Below, in pieces: positions 1 to 6,290 of a stretch of DNA of 8,607 nt (positions are counted from its first letter, which is position 1; every line of letters starts with the position of its first letter). The DNA is from Candidatus Kaiserbacteria bacterium (lineage in GTDB: Bacteria > Patescibacteriota > Minisyncoccia > Phycocordibacterales > UBA918), in assembly GCA_023264435.1 (NCBI GenBank), contig JAHFMK010000017.1, forward strand, positions 1-8,607. The letters are read 5' to 3'. The position numbers were made by a program, and so were the translations under genes. Under the pieces are notes generated by a model. That model was given only the letters and a program-made list of their open reading frames with translations, made no database searches and had not been told where the DNA came from.

Positions 1-353
1 TCTCCATCAAAGTTTTTGGTGACCCTGTTTATATAAAAACCGTAAAGAAGGGTAATTTTACTCCCGCTCCAAAGGTTGATTCAGCCATTATAGCAGTCAA
101 TACTATTTCACACAGTCGTTTTGAAAGTATCCCTCCAGACTTCTTTTTTAGAATATTGCATGAAGGATTTAAATCAAAACGAAAGCAATTATTGGGAAAT
201 TTGTGTGAAATATATACTCGGGAAAGACTTGAAGAAATATTTGAATCCCTTTTGCTTCCTCTCAATATTCGCGGGGAAGATGTCTCGCTCACACAATGGC
301 TTGCACTCTGCAAAAAGCTTTACAATACGTCACAAACATCTACTTATCGTTAA
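1..353 (+). CDS. rsmA: 16S rRNA dimethyladenosine transferase RsmA/KsgA, 3' end (5' truncated by window)
   Basis: RsmA dimethylates two adjacent adenosines in the 3'-terminal helix of 16S rRNA, using S-adenosylmethionine, late in 30S assembly. The reading frame is open from position 3 to the TAA at 351-353, giving about 116 C-terminal residues. The sequence shows the family's conserved block GNFTPAPKVDSAII, followed by the small helical C-terminal domain with FKSKRKQLLGNL, which matches the F..KRK.L..NL signature of KsgA/RsmA. The SAM-binding and NLPY-type catalytic motifs lie upstream, outside the window. Erm-type methyltransferases share the fold, but this C-terminal signature favours RsmA. 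It is a housekeeping gene unrelated in function to the downstream cluster, from which a 152-base gap with its own promoter separates it. Confidence 0.93.
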   Translation, partial: SIKVFGDPVYIKTVKKGNFTPAPKVDSAIIAVNTISHSRFESIPPDFFFRILHEGFKSKRKQLLGNLCEIYTRERLEEIFESLLLPLNIRGEDVSLTQWLALCKKLYNTSQTSTYR

Positions 354-379
354 AAAAATGGGGAGATATTTTATCCCCA
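352..379 (-). terminator. Possible rho-independent terminator acting on the minus strand
   Basis: A 6-bp stem, TGGGGA pairing with TCCCCA (359-364 with 374-379), encloses a 9-base loop. Read on the minus strand the stem is followed directly by seven T residues (complement of A352-A358), the classic intrinsic-terminator layout. Read on the plus strand the stem is followed by ACCTATATC with no T-tract, so it is a poor terminator for rsmA. It overlaps the rsmA stop codon. No minus-strand gene is seen in the window, so its role, perhaps blocking antisense transcription into rsmA, is inference. Confidence 0.45.
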
Positions 380-417
380 CCTATATCACATATATAGTCC
401 TCAGGTATATTAATAGA

Positions 418-460
418 TAATCCACAGAGTTAACCACAGTTTAATCAACATTAATCACAA
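418..460 (+). repeat. Phased short direct repeats resembling degenerate DnaA boxes
   Basis: Four related 9-10-mers occur in the same orientation: TAATCCACA at 418, TTAACCACA at 430, TAATCAACA at 442 and TTAATCACA at 451. Compared with the DnaA box TTATNCACA, the first, second and fourth each differ at one position and the third at two. Starts are 12, 12 and 9 bases apart, close to one helical turn, so a protein bound to them would sit on one DNA face. They lie directly upstream of the promoter at 476-484. They may be an operator, for DnaA or another regulator, or chance similarity in AT-rich DNA. Confidence 0.4.
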
Positions 461-475
461 AACATCGTCTAAACT

Positions 476-484
476 TGTTATACT
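476..484 (+). promoter_or_regulatory. Extended -10 promoter for the T4SS-like operon
   Basis: TGTTATACT is a TGN motif joined to a good -10 hexamer (TATACT, 479-484). No convincing -35 hexamer lies 16-18 bases upstream, which is acceptable for an extended -10 promoter. The predicted transcript would start near 491, about 15 bases before the GTG at 506 and about 45 before the ATG at 536. A second weaker hexamer, CATAAT at 490-495, is also possible. This is the only promoter-like element in the gap between rsmA and the first cluster gene. Confidence 0.5.
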
Positions 485-505
485 TTATACATAATTCGTC
501 CTTGT

Positions 506-1399
506 GTGAAAAGTAATGTACGTATAGGAGGAGCGATGGTAGTTGGGGTTCTCATAATCCTTGGTGCTTTATACATGAGCACGAACACACATTCCCAGTC
601 AGCAAAAAATTCTGGAAATATTTTTACACAAAAATCTTTGCGGGAAAGTATTGATGTTACTGATGTAAATCATGACGGTATTCCTGATTGGAAAGAAACA
701 CTTGAAAAGTCTGCGTACGAAGCCATTACGGCACCGTCCTCCACTTCACCTTACACTTTTAATACAGAGTCATATACAGCACCCACTACACTCACCGGAA
801 AATTTTCTGAGGCATTTCTGCAAGATTATTTGGAAGGAAAAATGAAAGGACAAGATTTTAGTGACCCTACTGCATTTACCAATACCGCCGTAGCGGCTAT
901 ACGAGCAAGTACACAAAGCAAAAAACACACACGTACAGAACTCACTATTGTCGCTACATCAGAAGATGCGATTCGTATGTATGGAAATGAAGTTGCCGAA
1001 ATCATGAAAAAATATTCTATTAATAATGAAAGTGAGATGGTCATCCTCCAGCGTGCAATAGAAACACATAATCCATCAGTGCTTGATAACATCAAACCAA
1101 TTCAAACTGCCTATGAACACATTATTGCGGATTCACTCATTATGAATGTGCCTGACAAACTTGCGGTGACACACATTGAACTTCTTAATGCACTCGAAGC
1201 AATTCTCACTGACGTTCGTGCAATGCAACTATCATTTACTGACCCACTTTATACACTCGCACGTGTAAACACCTATGAAAGTGACGCTAGGGCACTCTAT
1301 ACTTCACTCAAAAAAATTGCTGACGTACTTAATGAACAAAATATTACCTATACCCAAACAGAGCCTGGTGCATTCTTTTATATGTTTGATGCGGTATGA
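506..1399 (+). CDS. Membrane-anchored protein with EF-hand-like calcium loop, first gene of T4SS-like cluster
   Basis: Function unknown. The 297-residue product has a short basic N-terminus, one hydrophobic segment (about residues 9-24), and a long polar remainder, as expected for a signal anchor with an extracytoplasmic domain. Residues 53-64 read D-V-N-H-D-G-I-P-D-W-K-E. This fits the EF-hand/thrombospondin-type-3 pattern DxNxDGxxDxxE, so calcium binding is likely. The rest looks largely alpha-helical, without a recognised fold. The GTG at 506 has no Shine-Dalgarno sequence but puts K2 and R6 before the membrane segment. An in-frame ATG at 536 follows AGGAGG and would give 287 residues lacking those charges. 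The stop overlaps the next start by four bases (ATGA), suggesting translational coupling. Proteins with such a loop beside secretion genes are familiar in CPR genomes; that link is from memory. Confidence 0.82.
   Translation: MKSNVRIGGAMVVGVLIILGALYMSTNTHSQSAKNSGNIFTQKSLRESIDVTDVNHDGIPDWKETLEKSAYEAITAPSSTSPYTFNTESYTAPTTLTGKFSEAFLQDYLEGKMKGQDFSDPTAFTNTAVAAIRASTQSKKHTRTELTIVATSEDAIRMYGNEVAEIMKKYSINNESEMVILQRAIETHNPSVLDNIKPIQTAYEHIIADSLIMNVPDKLAVTHIELLNALEAILTDVRAMQLSFTDPLYTLARVNTYESDARALYTSLKKIADVLNEQNITYTQTEPGAFFYMFDAV
526..538 (+). promoter_or_regulatory. Shine-Dalgarno sequence with alternative ATG start
   Basis: AGGAGG at 526-531 lies four bases before an in-frame ATG at 536-538, inside the reading frame that opens with GTG at 506. 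It is the only strong Shine-Dalgarno sequence ahead of any start codon in the window. It may mark the true start, or be a chance product of two consecutive GGA glycine codons. The spacing is slightly short of the usual optimum. Confidence 0.4.
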
Positions 1400-2475
1400 A
1401 ATACATTCTCATAAAAAAAATAAGTCTCTTTCTCATTTCATTTGTGCTTATATGTGGTTTGAGTTTTGCTCCGCTCTCGTCATTATTCGCCCCACAAAAG
1501 ACAGAGGCATTCGACATAGTGTCTGACCCATGGAACACTATTCAAGCAACACTTAGTGCAGTTGCAAACGTAGCTTCAAAAGCTTCATTGGGTTCACTTG
1601 TTACCAAAGAATATGTTCTCGACACAATCGCATGGGGACTCATCAATGTAACATTAGAAACAATGCTACAAAGCACGACTGATTGGATAAACTCTGGCTT
1701 TGAGGGCAAACCCGCATTTGTACAAAATATGCAGAGCTATCTTCTTGATATTGCCGATACGTATGCACTTGGCTTCATTTTTGGTAAAAATCTTGATTTT
1801 CTTTGTTCTCCATTCAAACTCGATGTCCAATTTGCACTTGAAGTAAACTATGCGAATACCCGTGAATACTATGCGCAGTGTCGCATAACCGATGCCATTA
1901 AAAATCTCTCAGGATTTCTTGATGGTGATTTCATAGGTGGTGGTGGATGGGACGCATGGTATGACATCACCCTCAATCCACAAATGTATCCAGCTGGTGC
2001 ACTCTTCCTTGCAGAAGGTTCTATGCATATGGGACTTTCAAATGCACGTGCAGGGGGTATCTTTGAAGTCGATATTGGGCAAGGATTTCTTTCAAAGAAA
2101 ACGTGTGAAACAAACGTTGACGGAACGGAGGAATGTAGCATTGTTACCCCTGGACAAACAATTCAAGGACGTCTCGAAACTGCACTTAATATCCCGACAA
2201 ATCGTCTCGCAATAGCAGATGAGCTCAATGAACTTATCGGTGCACTCTTTGCACAAGTGGGAAAACAAGTACTTAGTGGAGCGGGTGGGCTTCTTGGACT
2301 TACCAATTCGTATGATTCATCTGGAAATAATTACTTTGATAGGATGCAAGCTGAACAGGTTCCTGTGATGGACCAAAATGCAACTTCAAGCATATACCAA
2401 ATCCCAACACAGGGCGGATCTATAAATGCAACTTCAAGCATATACCAAATCCCAACACAGGGCGGATCTATATAA
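1396..2475 (+). CDS. Exported four-cysteine protein of T4SS-like cluster, with C-terminal tandem repeat
   Basis: No named family is assigned. The 359-residue product begins with a typical signal peptide: MKYILIKK, a hydrophobic core at about residues 9-31, and a possible cleavage site after T-E-A38. The mature part has four cysteines (137, 162, 237, 247), enough for two disulfides, with the last pair flanking a short acidic loop. A segment at about 248-296 (VTPGQTIQGRLETAL, then an acidic helix ending GKQVL) resembles a block I recall from conserved CPR proteins beside VirB6/VirB4 genes, so it is probably a conserved outer component of the machine. Glycine-rich stretches occur at 180-184 and 295-301. 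The C-terminus carries two identical 16-residue repeats (328-343, 344-359). The start overlaps the previous stop and has no Shine-Dalgarno sequence, so coupled translation is likely. Confidence 0.82.
   Translation: MKYILIKKISLFLISFVLICGLSFAPLSSLFAPQKTEAFDIVSDPWNTIQATLSAVANVASKASLGSLVTKEYVLDTIAWGLINVTLETMLQSTTDWINSGFEGKPAFVQNMQSYLLDIADTYALGFIFGKNLDFLCSPFKLDVQFALEVNYANTREYYAQCRITDAIKNLSGFLDGDFIGGGGWDAWYDITLNPQMYPAGALFLAEGSMHMGLSNARAGGIFEVDIGQGFLSKKTCETNVDGTEECSIVTPGQTIQGRLETALNIPTNRLAIADELNELIGALFAQVGKQVLSGAGGLLGLTNSYDSSGNNYFDRMQAEQVPVMDQNATSSIYQIPTQGGSINATSSIYQIPTQGGSI
2377..2472 (+). repeat. Perfect 2 x 48-bp in-frame tandem repeat
   Basis: Bases 2377-2424 and 2425-2472 are identical, each encoding NATSSIYQIPTQGGSI at the extreme C-terminus of the exported protein; the stop codon follows the second copy immediately. 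The unit is 16 codons, so copy number can change without shifting frame. In the frame of the next gene each copy opens with an ATG (2378 and 2426). From the first copy translation stops at TAA 2423-2425, overlapping the second ATG by one base region; from the second it runs on into the VirB6-like gene. Identity at every base suggests recent duplication or an assembly artefact. Confidence 0.97.
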
Positions 2476-2482
2476 GTATTAT

Positions 2483-4588
2483 ATGCAAAACTTCCTACAC
2501 ACATCAAAAATACACACAATAAATATATTTTTTGTTGTGTTTTTTGTGATAATTATTTTTCTAATTCCATTTTCCGCTACTCTACAACAAGGAACAAACA
2601 TTTACACAGAGCAATCGTTTATGGATTGGAATACACAACTCACACTTGTTCAGAATATTAGCTATGCACAACAAAACACCAATAGTGCAATTGGTAACGG
2701 TAGTGGTTCTGGTTCCTTTGACTCAGCACTTAAAGCAGTAATTGGATTTATTGGAAATATACTCCTATTTATTGGTTCGATACTATTGCGTGCAGGTGGT
2801 GTCTTCTTTGAAGCTGCTGTAAAATTTCTTGTTATTGATTTTAAATCAACATCACCACTCCTTGTTATTCATGCTATATGGCAAATTGTGCGTGATATCT
2901 GTAATCTCGCTTTTATTTTTGGATTTATCTATCTTGGTATCAAAACTATCTTTGACCCAGAAAGTGCACAGACAAAGCGTTGGCTTACCAAAATAATCAT
3001 TGGAGCTCTACTTATCAATTTCAGCTTACTCTTTACCAAAGTAATAGTTGACATTGGTAACTATACTGCGATTGTTATTGAAGCGGAGGGGTCACGAGCA
3101 TTCGGAGGAAATACTCTACCTGCATCAATAATTAACACAATTGAACTTAGTAAGATTTTTGGTGGTAAAGATGTAAGCGGAACTCTTGGCGCAATGTTTG
3201 CCTATTATTTAATGGCATTCATATTCCTCTGTGTATGTGGAATCGTATTGATGTTTGTTGCATTTCAATTAGTTACTCGGTTTATAACCATTATAATTAT
3301 ATTAATGGCATCACCATTTCTTTTTGCAGGAACTGTTTTCCCGCAGACAGAAAAACATGTCTCCAAATTATGGGCAACACTTATTGGTCATTCTTTTTAT
3401 CCTGCAATATTTTTATTTCTTGCATTTATTTCAGTAAAAATAGTTAGTTTTATAAAAATAACTGTTTTAACAAAAACTGATGATATTGCAAAAAGTCTAC
3501 AAACTAATGATTCTGTTGGATTTATGCAAGTGATACTCATGTTTGTCATTGCTATGATACTTTTTATTGAATCACATGTTATTGCTAAAAAAATCTCTGA
3601 GAGTGGTGGTAGTATGTCAGTCGAATCTATCAAGGGAGCACGGAGCAGAGCAGTTAAAATGGCTGGTGGAGCCACTGCTGGTTTGGCTGCACGAGGATTA
3701 CGAGCAACCGTTGGTCAAAGAGCACACGAAAGGCTAAACGATGAAAATCTCAAGGCACGGGTTGTGCTAGAAGGAAAAGATGGGAACAAAGCACGGGCAC
3801 AGCTCATGCGTGCACAAAAGATGGCAAGTGGAACGTATGATGTACGAAATGTAAAAATTGGAGAAAAAAGTGTTGGTAACCATCTGGGTATGGGCGCTGG
3901 CATTAAAGATGGATATAAACAACAGGTTGATGCAAAGATGGAAGCAGAGAAAGAGTTTGCCAAAAATCTTGGATATGATAAACAACGAGTTTTGGCGGCT
4001 GAAGAAGCTGGCGATAGTAAAATTGAGAGAGCAAAAGAAAATCTAGCGACTATTAAAAATGAGCTAAAGGAAGCGACTCATGCAGACCGTGCAAAACTCA
4101 CAGAAGTTAACCGTCACACACATGAAACTTCAGTTGCGTTAAAAGATGCAACTGAAAATCTTACACGTGCTGAAACCGATGAAGATCGTATTGCTATTCA
4201 AGCAACCATCAATAGTCTCAGTGATCAGAAAAAAGCACACATCAATGAAATAAATGCTATAAATGCATCAATTCAAAATACTACCGAAGGATATCAGGAA
4301 AGAATTACACAGGCACAGAAGGATGTCACACAAGCACAAAAAGATAAAACTAAGAATATGGCGGAAGAAAAAATTGCTCGGCAAAAAGCGTATGCTGGTG
4401 TTGTCGCAAGCGGTAAAGGAGTTACCAGTCGTATAGCAACTGGGCATTCACTTCCGATCTTCTCTCGATATACAAACACGACACATTCAAACACCTTCGT
4501 TGCTGAAGAACTGAAAAAGACCGCAGAGAAGGAGAAAAATGATATCGAAAAACTTTCTGAGCAAATTTCAGGAATGACAAAACATTAG
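2483..4588 (+). CDS. VirB6/TrbL-like polytopic membrane protein with long cytoplasmic coiled-coil tail
   Basis: VirB6/TrbL proteins form the inner-membrane channel part of type IV secretion systems. The 701-residue product has an N-terminal hydrophobic segment (about 12-30), a Gly/Ser linker near 71-78, and about seven further membrane segments (about 82-105, 135-155, 168-190, 236-262, 264-282, 299-321, 346-365). A Gly/Arg-rich basic stretch follows (375-415), then a motif QKMASGTYDVRN at 445-456. Residues about 485-650 are highly charged and helical, a predicted coiled coil that includes two TQAQKD units (609-614, 616-621). The family call rests on topology and on the PrgI/VirB4 neighbours. 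The ATG at 2483 lies eight bases after the previous stop. An in-frame ATG at 2426, inside the tandem repeat, would add 19 polar residues. Neither has a good Shine-Dalgarno sequence. Confidence 0.85.
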   Translation: MQNFLHTSKIHTINIFFVVFFVIIIFLIPFSATLQQGTNIYTEQSFMDWNTQLTLVQNISYAQQNTNSAIGNGSGSGSFDSALKAVIGFIGNILLFIGSILLRAGGVFFEAAVKFLVIDFKSTSPLLVIHAIWQIVRDICNLAFIFGFIYLGIKTIFDPESAQTKRWLTKIIIGALLINFSLLFTKVIVDIGNYTAIVIEAEGSRAFGGNTLPASIINTIELSKIFGGKDVSGTLGAMFAYYLMAFIFLCVCGIVLMFVAFQLVTRFITIIIILMASPFLFAGTVFPQTEKHVSKLWATLIGHSFYPAIFLFLAFISVKIVSFIKITVLTKTDDIAKSLQTNDSVGFMQVILMFVIAMILFIESHVIAKKISESGGSMSVESIKGARSRAVKMAGGATAGLAARGLRATVGQRAHERLNDENLKARVVLEGKDGNKARAQLMRAQKMASGTYDVRNVKIGEKSVGNHLGMGAGIKDGYKQQVDAKMEAEKEFAKNLGYDKQRVLAAEEAGDSKIERAKENLATIKNELKEATHADRAKLTEVNRHTHETSVALKDATENLTRAETDEDRIAIQATINSLSDQKKAHINEINAINASIQNTTEGYQERITQAQKDVTQAQKDKTKNMAEEKIARQKAYAGVVASGKGVTSRIATGHSLPIFSRYTNTTHSNTFVAEELKKTAEKEKNDIEKLSEQISGMTKH

Positions 4589-4612
4589 ATGAAAAAATAA
4601 TTTAATTCATGT

Positions 4613-5206
4613 ATGACTACCGGAATCACACTAAAAGAAATCATTGAGGCACGCTGGAATGACATTCCTGTTGAGCTCCAGCAGGTATTTCATGATACGT
4701 CATACGCAACACACATTGATACTATTGTAGGGTATTACCATCTCACAGAAAAACAGGGGCAGTTACTTAAAAATGAAATTGATTTGATTATTTTTCTTTT
4801 TGAGCCACTTTCACAGCTCTCTGAAAATCTAATGAAAAATTTGGTTATTGAGCGTTCTGTGGCTGACCAAATTGTCTCAGAAATAAAATTGGGAATACTC
4901 TTCGGTCATACAGACACACTTACAGCAATTGAACAATCACCTGATTTTGTTTCATTACGCACAGCAACACAAACTACCGTACCTGAGGCAAAAAAAAATA
5001 CGCGTGAAGAGCTTGAACTTCGCCCAGAAAGGGTATCTGTACAACCAGAGACCGCCTCTCCGGACAAAATTCATGCAAAACCACTCACTCGTGATGAGGT
5101 TATCAAGGCCCTTGCACCAAAACGCACCATGGCGGGTGACATTGCATCTATTCAGGAAAAAGAAAATCATAATGTTGGTTATGATATAAAAAAACCACAT
5201 GAGTAA
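4613..5206 (+). CDS. Conserved-type hypothetical helical protein of T4SS-like cluster
   Basis: Function unknown. The 197-residue protein has no signal peptide or clear membrane segment and should be cytoplasmic. Residues 1-115 look like a compact helical bundle: a stretch LKEIIEARWNDIPVELQQVF, then helices rich in Leu/Ile up to about residue 98. A polar, proline-containing linker (about 120-155) follows, then a short C-terminal segment TRDEVIKALAPKRTMAGDI (159-177) that looks like a peptide docking motif. Small proteins of this look, with an N-terminal helical domain and a disordered tail, are common in CPR genomes near secretion or pilus genes, as I recall them. Position between VirB6 and PrgI suggests a soluble partner of the machine. 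It starts 24 bases after the VirB6 stop, without a Shine-Dalgarno sequence. An ATG at 4609 is in another frame. Confidence 0.72.
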   Translation: MTTGITLKEIIEARWNDIPVELQQVFHDTSYATHIDTIVGYYHLTEKQGQLLKNEIDLIIFLFEPLSQLSENLMKNLVIERSVADQIVSEIKLGILFGHTDTLTAIEQSPDFVSLRTATQTTVPEAKKNTREELELRPERVSVQPETASPDKIHAKPLTRDEVIKALAPKRTMAGDIASIQEKENHNVGYDIKKPHE

Positions 5207-5243
5207 TCCGCACCATAAATCTACATACAGAAAGTAAATAAGG

Positions 5244-5249
5244 TATAAT
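5244..5249 (+). promoter_or_regulatory. Consensus -10 box placed for a leaderless prgI transcript
   Basis: TATAAT at 5244-5249 is a perfect -10 hexamer in the 49-base gap before prgI. The A of the prgI start codon (5256) is seven bases after it, where transcription would normally begin, so the message could start at AUG with no leader. The best -35 candidates (CTACAT at 5221-5226 or TACATA at 5222-5227) are weak. This would give the PrgI-TraC-VirB4 segment its own promoter within the operon. Confidence 0.5.
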
Positions 5250-5255
5250 ATACAT

Positions 5256-5660
5256 ATGCGTTTTGAAGTGCCACAATTTATTGAAGTTGAAGCAAAGATA
5301 GTAGGTCCACTTACATGGAAACAATTTGTATATATTGCAGGTGGATTAGGACTCCTTCTCATTATGTATTTTACATTCCCATTCACCTTCTTTGTACTCA
5401 TTGGAATTCCTATGGGTATACTTTCTAGTGCACTTGCATTTCATAAAATAAACAATAGACCACTATCAATTTTTCTAGAATCTGTCGTTAATTACATTTT
5501 AAAGAAAAAGCTCTATCTTTGGAAACGGGAAGAGATGCAAACAATCATTGAACGAGATGTGACTCTTTCATCGCCGACCTCAAATCTTATATACACAAGC
5601 AAAAATACCCTTAGTTCGCTCTCGCACAATTTGGAGATACATAACCCTCACCAACAATAA
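5256..5660 (+). CDS. prgI: PrgI family protein (T4SS inner-membrane component)
   Basis: PrgI-family proteins are small membrane partners of the VirB4-type ATPase in Gram-positive and CPR T4SS-like clusters, in the position VirB3 has in proteobacterial systems. The 134-residue product starts MRFEVPQFIEVEAKIVGPLTWKQ, the family's usual opening. It has two adjacent membrane segments (about 24-40 and 42-62), then NRPLSIFLES and a YILKKKLYLWKRE block (80-92), the usual PrgI hallmark in which a basic Y.W pattern follows the second segment. The polar tail after residue 95 is probably unstructured. The ATG follows a TATAAT box by seven bases, and the TraC-like gene begins four bases after the stop. 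Length and motif order fit the family well. Confidence 0.92.
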   Translation: MRFEVPQFIEVEAKIVGPLTWKQFVYIAGGLGLLLIMYFTFPFTFFVLIGIPMGILSSALAFHKINNRPLSIFLESVVNYILKKKLYLWKREEMQTIIERDVTLSSPTSNLIYTSKNTLSSLSHNLEIHNPHQQ

Positions 5661-5664
5661 TGGT

Positions 5665-6288
5665 ATGACGTCACAAAGCTCATCCCAACAATTTGTTCCA
5701 ATTGCTGACATACACGATAATGTCGTAATACTTAAAAATGGACAGATGAATATAATACTCCTTGCAACTTCCATTAACTTCGCCCTTAAATCTGTTGACG
5801 AACAACAAGCAATACTTTCACAATTTCAAGCATTTCTAAACTCAATCGACTTTTCAATACAAATCTATGTACAATCTCGGCGTCTTGATATTCGACCGTA
5901 CATGGAGCTTCTTCATGAACAAGAATCGCATCAAGATAATGAGCTTATGCGTATCCAACTTCGAGAATATATGGAGTTTATCACAACTTTTACGAGTCAG
6001 GTAGATATTATGACTAAAAATTTCTTTGTGTGCATTCCTTACACACCAATGCGACTTGAAGTAAAAGGAATAAGTAAATTTTTAAACACAAAAAATAATA
6101 CAGTAACAAATGACAATGACCGATTTTATGAGGACCGTACACAACTTGAGCAACGTGTTTCGATTGTAGAACAAGGGCTCGCACGAATTGGTATTCGTAC
6201 AGCACCTCTTGGCACCGAACAACTCATTGAACTCTATTATCACATCTTCAATCCTGAGGATTTATCATCAGCACCAAAACAGCAATAA
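5665..6288 (+). CDS. TraC-like N-domain protein, detached partner of VirB4
   Basis: The 207-residue protein corresponds to the N-terminal TraC-like region found fused to VirB4/TraC ATPases in other conjugation systems. Residues 10-72 show the expected pattern: FVPIADI, a strand ending in LKNGQ, then LLATSINFAL and a helix DEQQAILSQFQAFLNSI, then a strand IQIYVQSRR. A helical region (75-112) leads to a strand NFFVCIPYTP (119-128), and a last helical part (about 150-195) ends GTEQLIELYYHIFNP. There is no Walker motif and no membrane segment, so it is not an ATPase itself. It lies four bases after prgI and two bases before virB4. Added to the 597-residue VirB4 it makes about 804 residues, the usual length of a one-piece VirB4/TraC, which supports a split arrangement. 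I recall this split as normal in CPR genomes rather than a frameshift. Confidence 0.85.
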   Translation: MTSQSSSQQFVPIADIHDNVVILKNGQMNIILLATSINFALKSVDEQQAILSQFQAFLNSIDFSIQIYVQSRRLDIRPYMELLHEQESHQDNELMRIQLREYMEFITTFTSQVDIMTKNFFVCIPYTPMRLEVKGISKFLNTKNNTVTNDNDRFYEDRTQLEQRVSIVEQGLARIGIRTAPLGTEQLIELYYHIFNPEDLSSAPKQQ

Positions 6289-6290
6289 TT

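Noticed and set aside
121..420. A 99-codon plus-strand open frame overlapping rsmA
   Set aside because: The rsmA frame carries family motifs through the same bases, so this frame is an out-of-frame shadow that merely runs into the intergenic gap.
418..460. A CRISPR array or iteron origin
   Set aside because: The repeats are only 9-10 bases, imperfect, and lack spacers; there is no replication initiator gene or cas gene in the window.
2377..2472. A mobile-element footprint or target-site duplication
   Set aside because: The two copies are directly adjacent with no inserted DNA or inverted repeats, so simple tandem duplication explains them.
4955..5401. A 148-codon open frame on the minus strand
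   Set aside because: It lies across the helical-protein and prgI genes, is cysteine- and phenylalanine-rich in the manner of an antisense shadow, and PrgI is clearly recognisable on the plus strand.
5660..5662. ATG overlapping the prgI stop codon as the start of the TraC-like gene
   Set aside because: It is in a different frame from the TraC-like protein; the ATG at 5665 is the correct frame.
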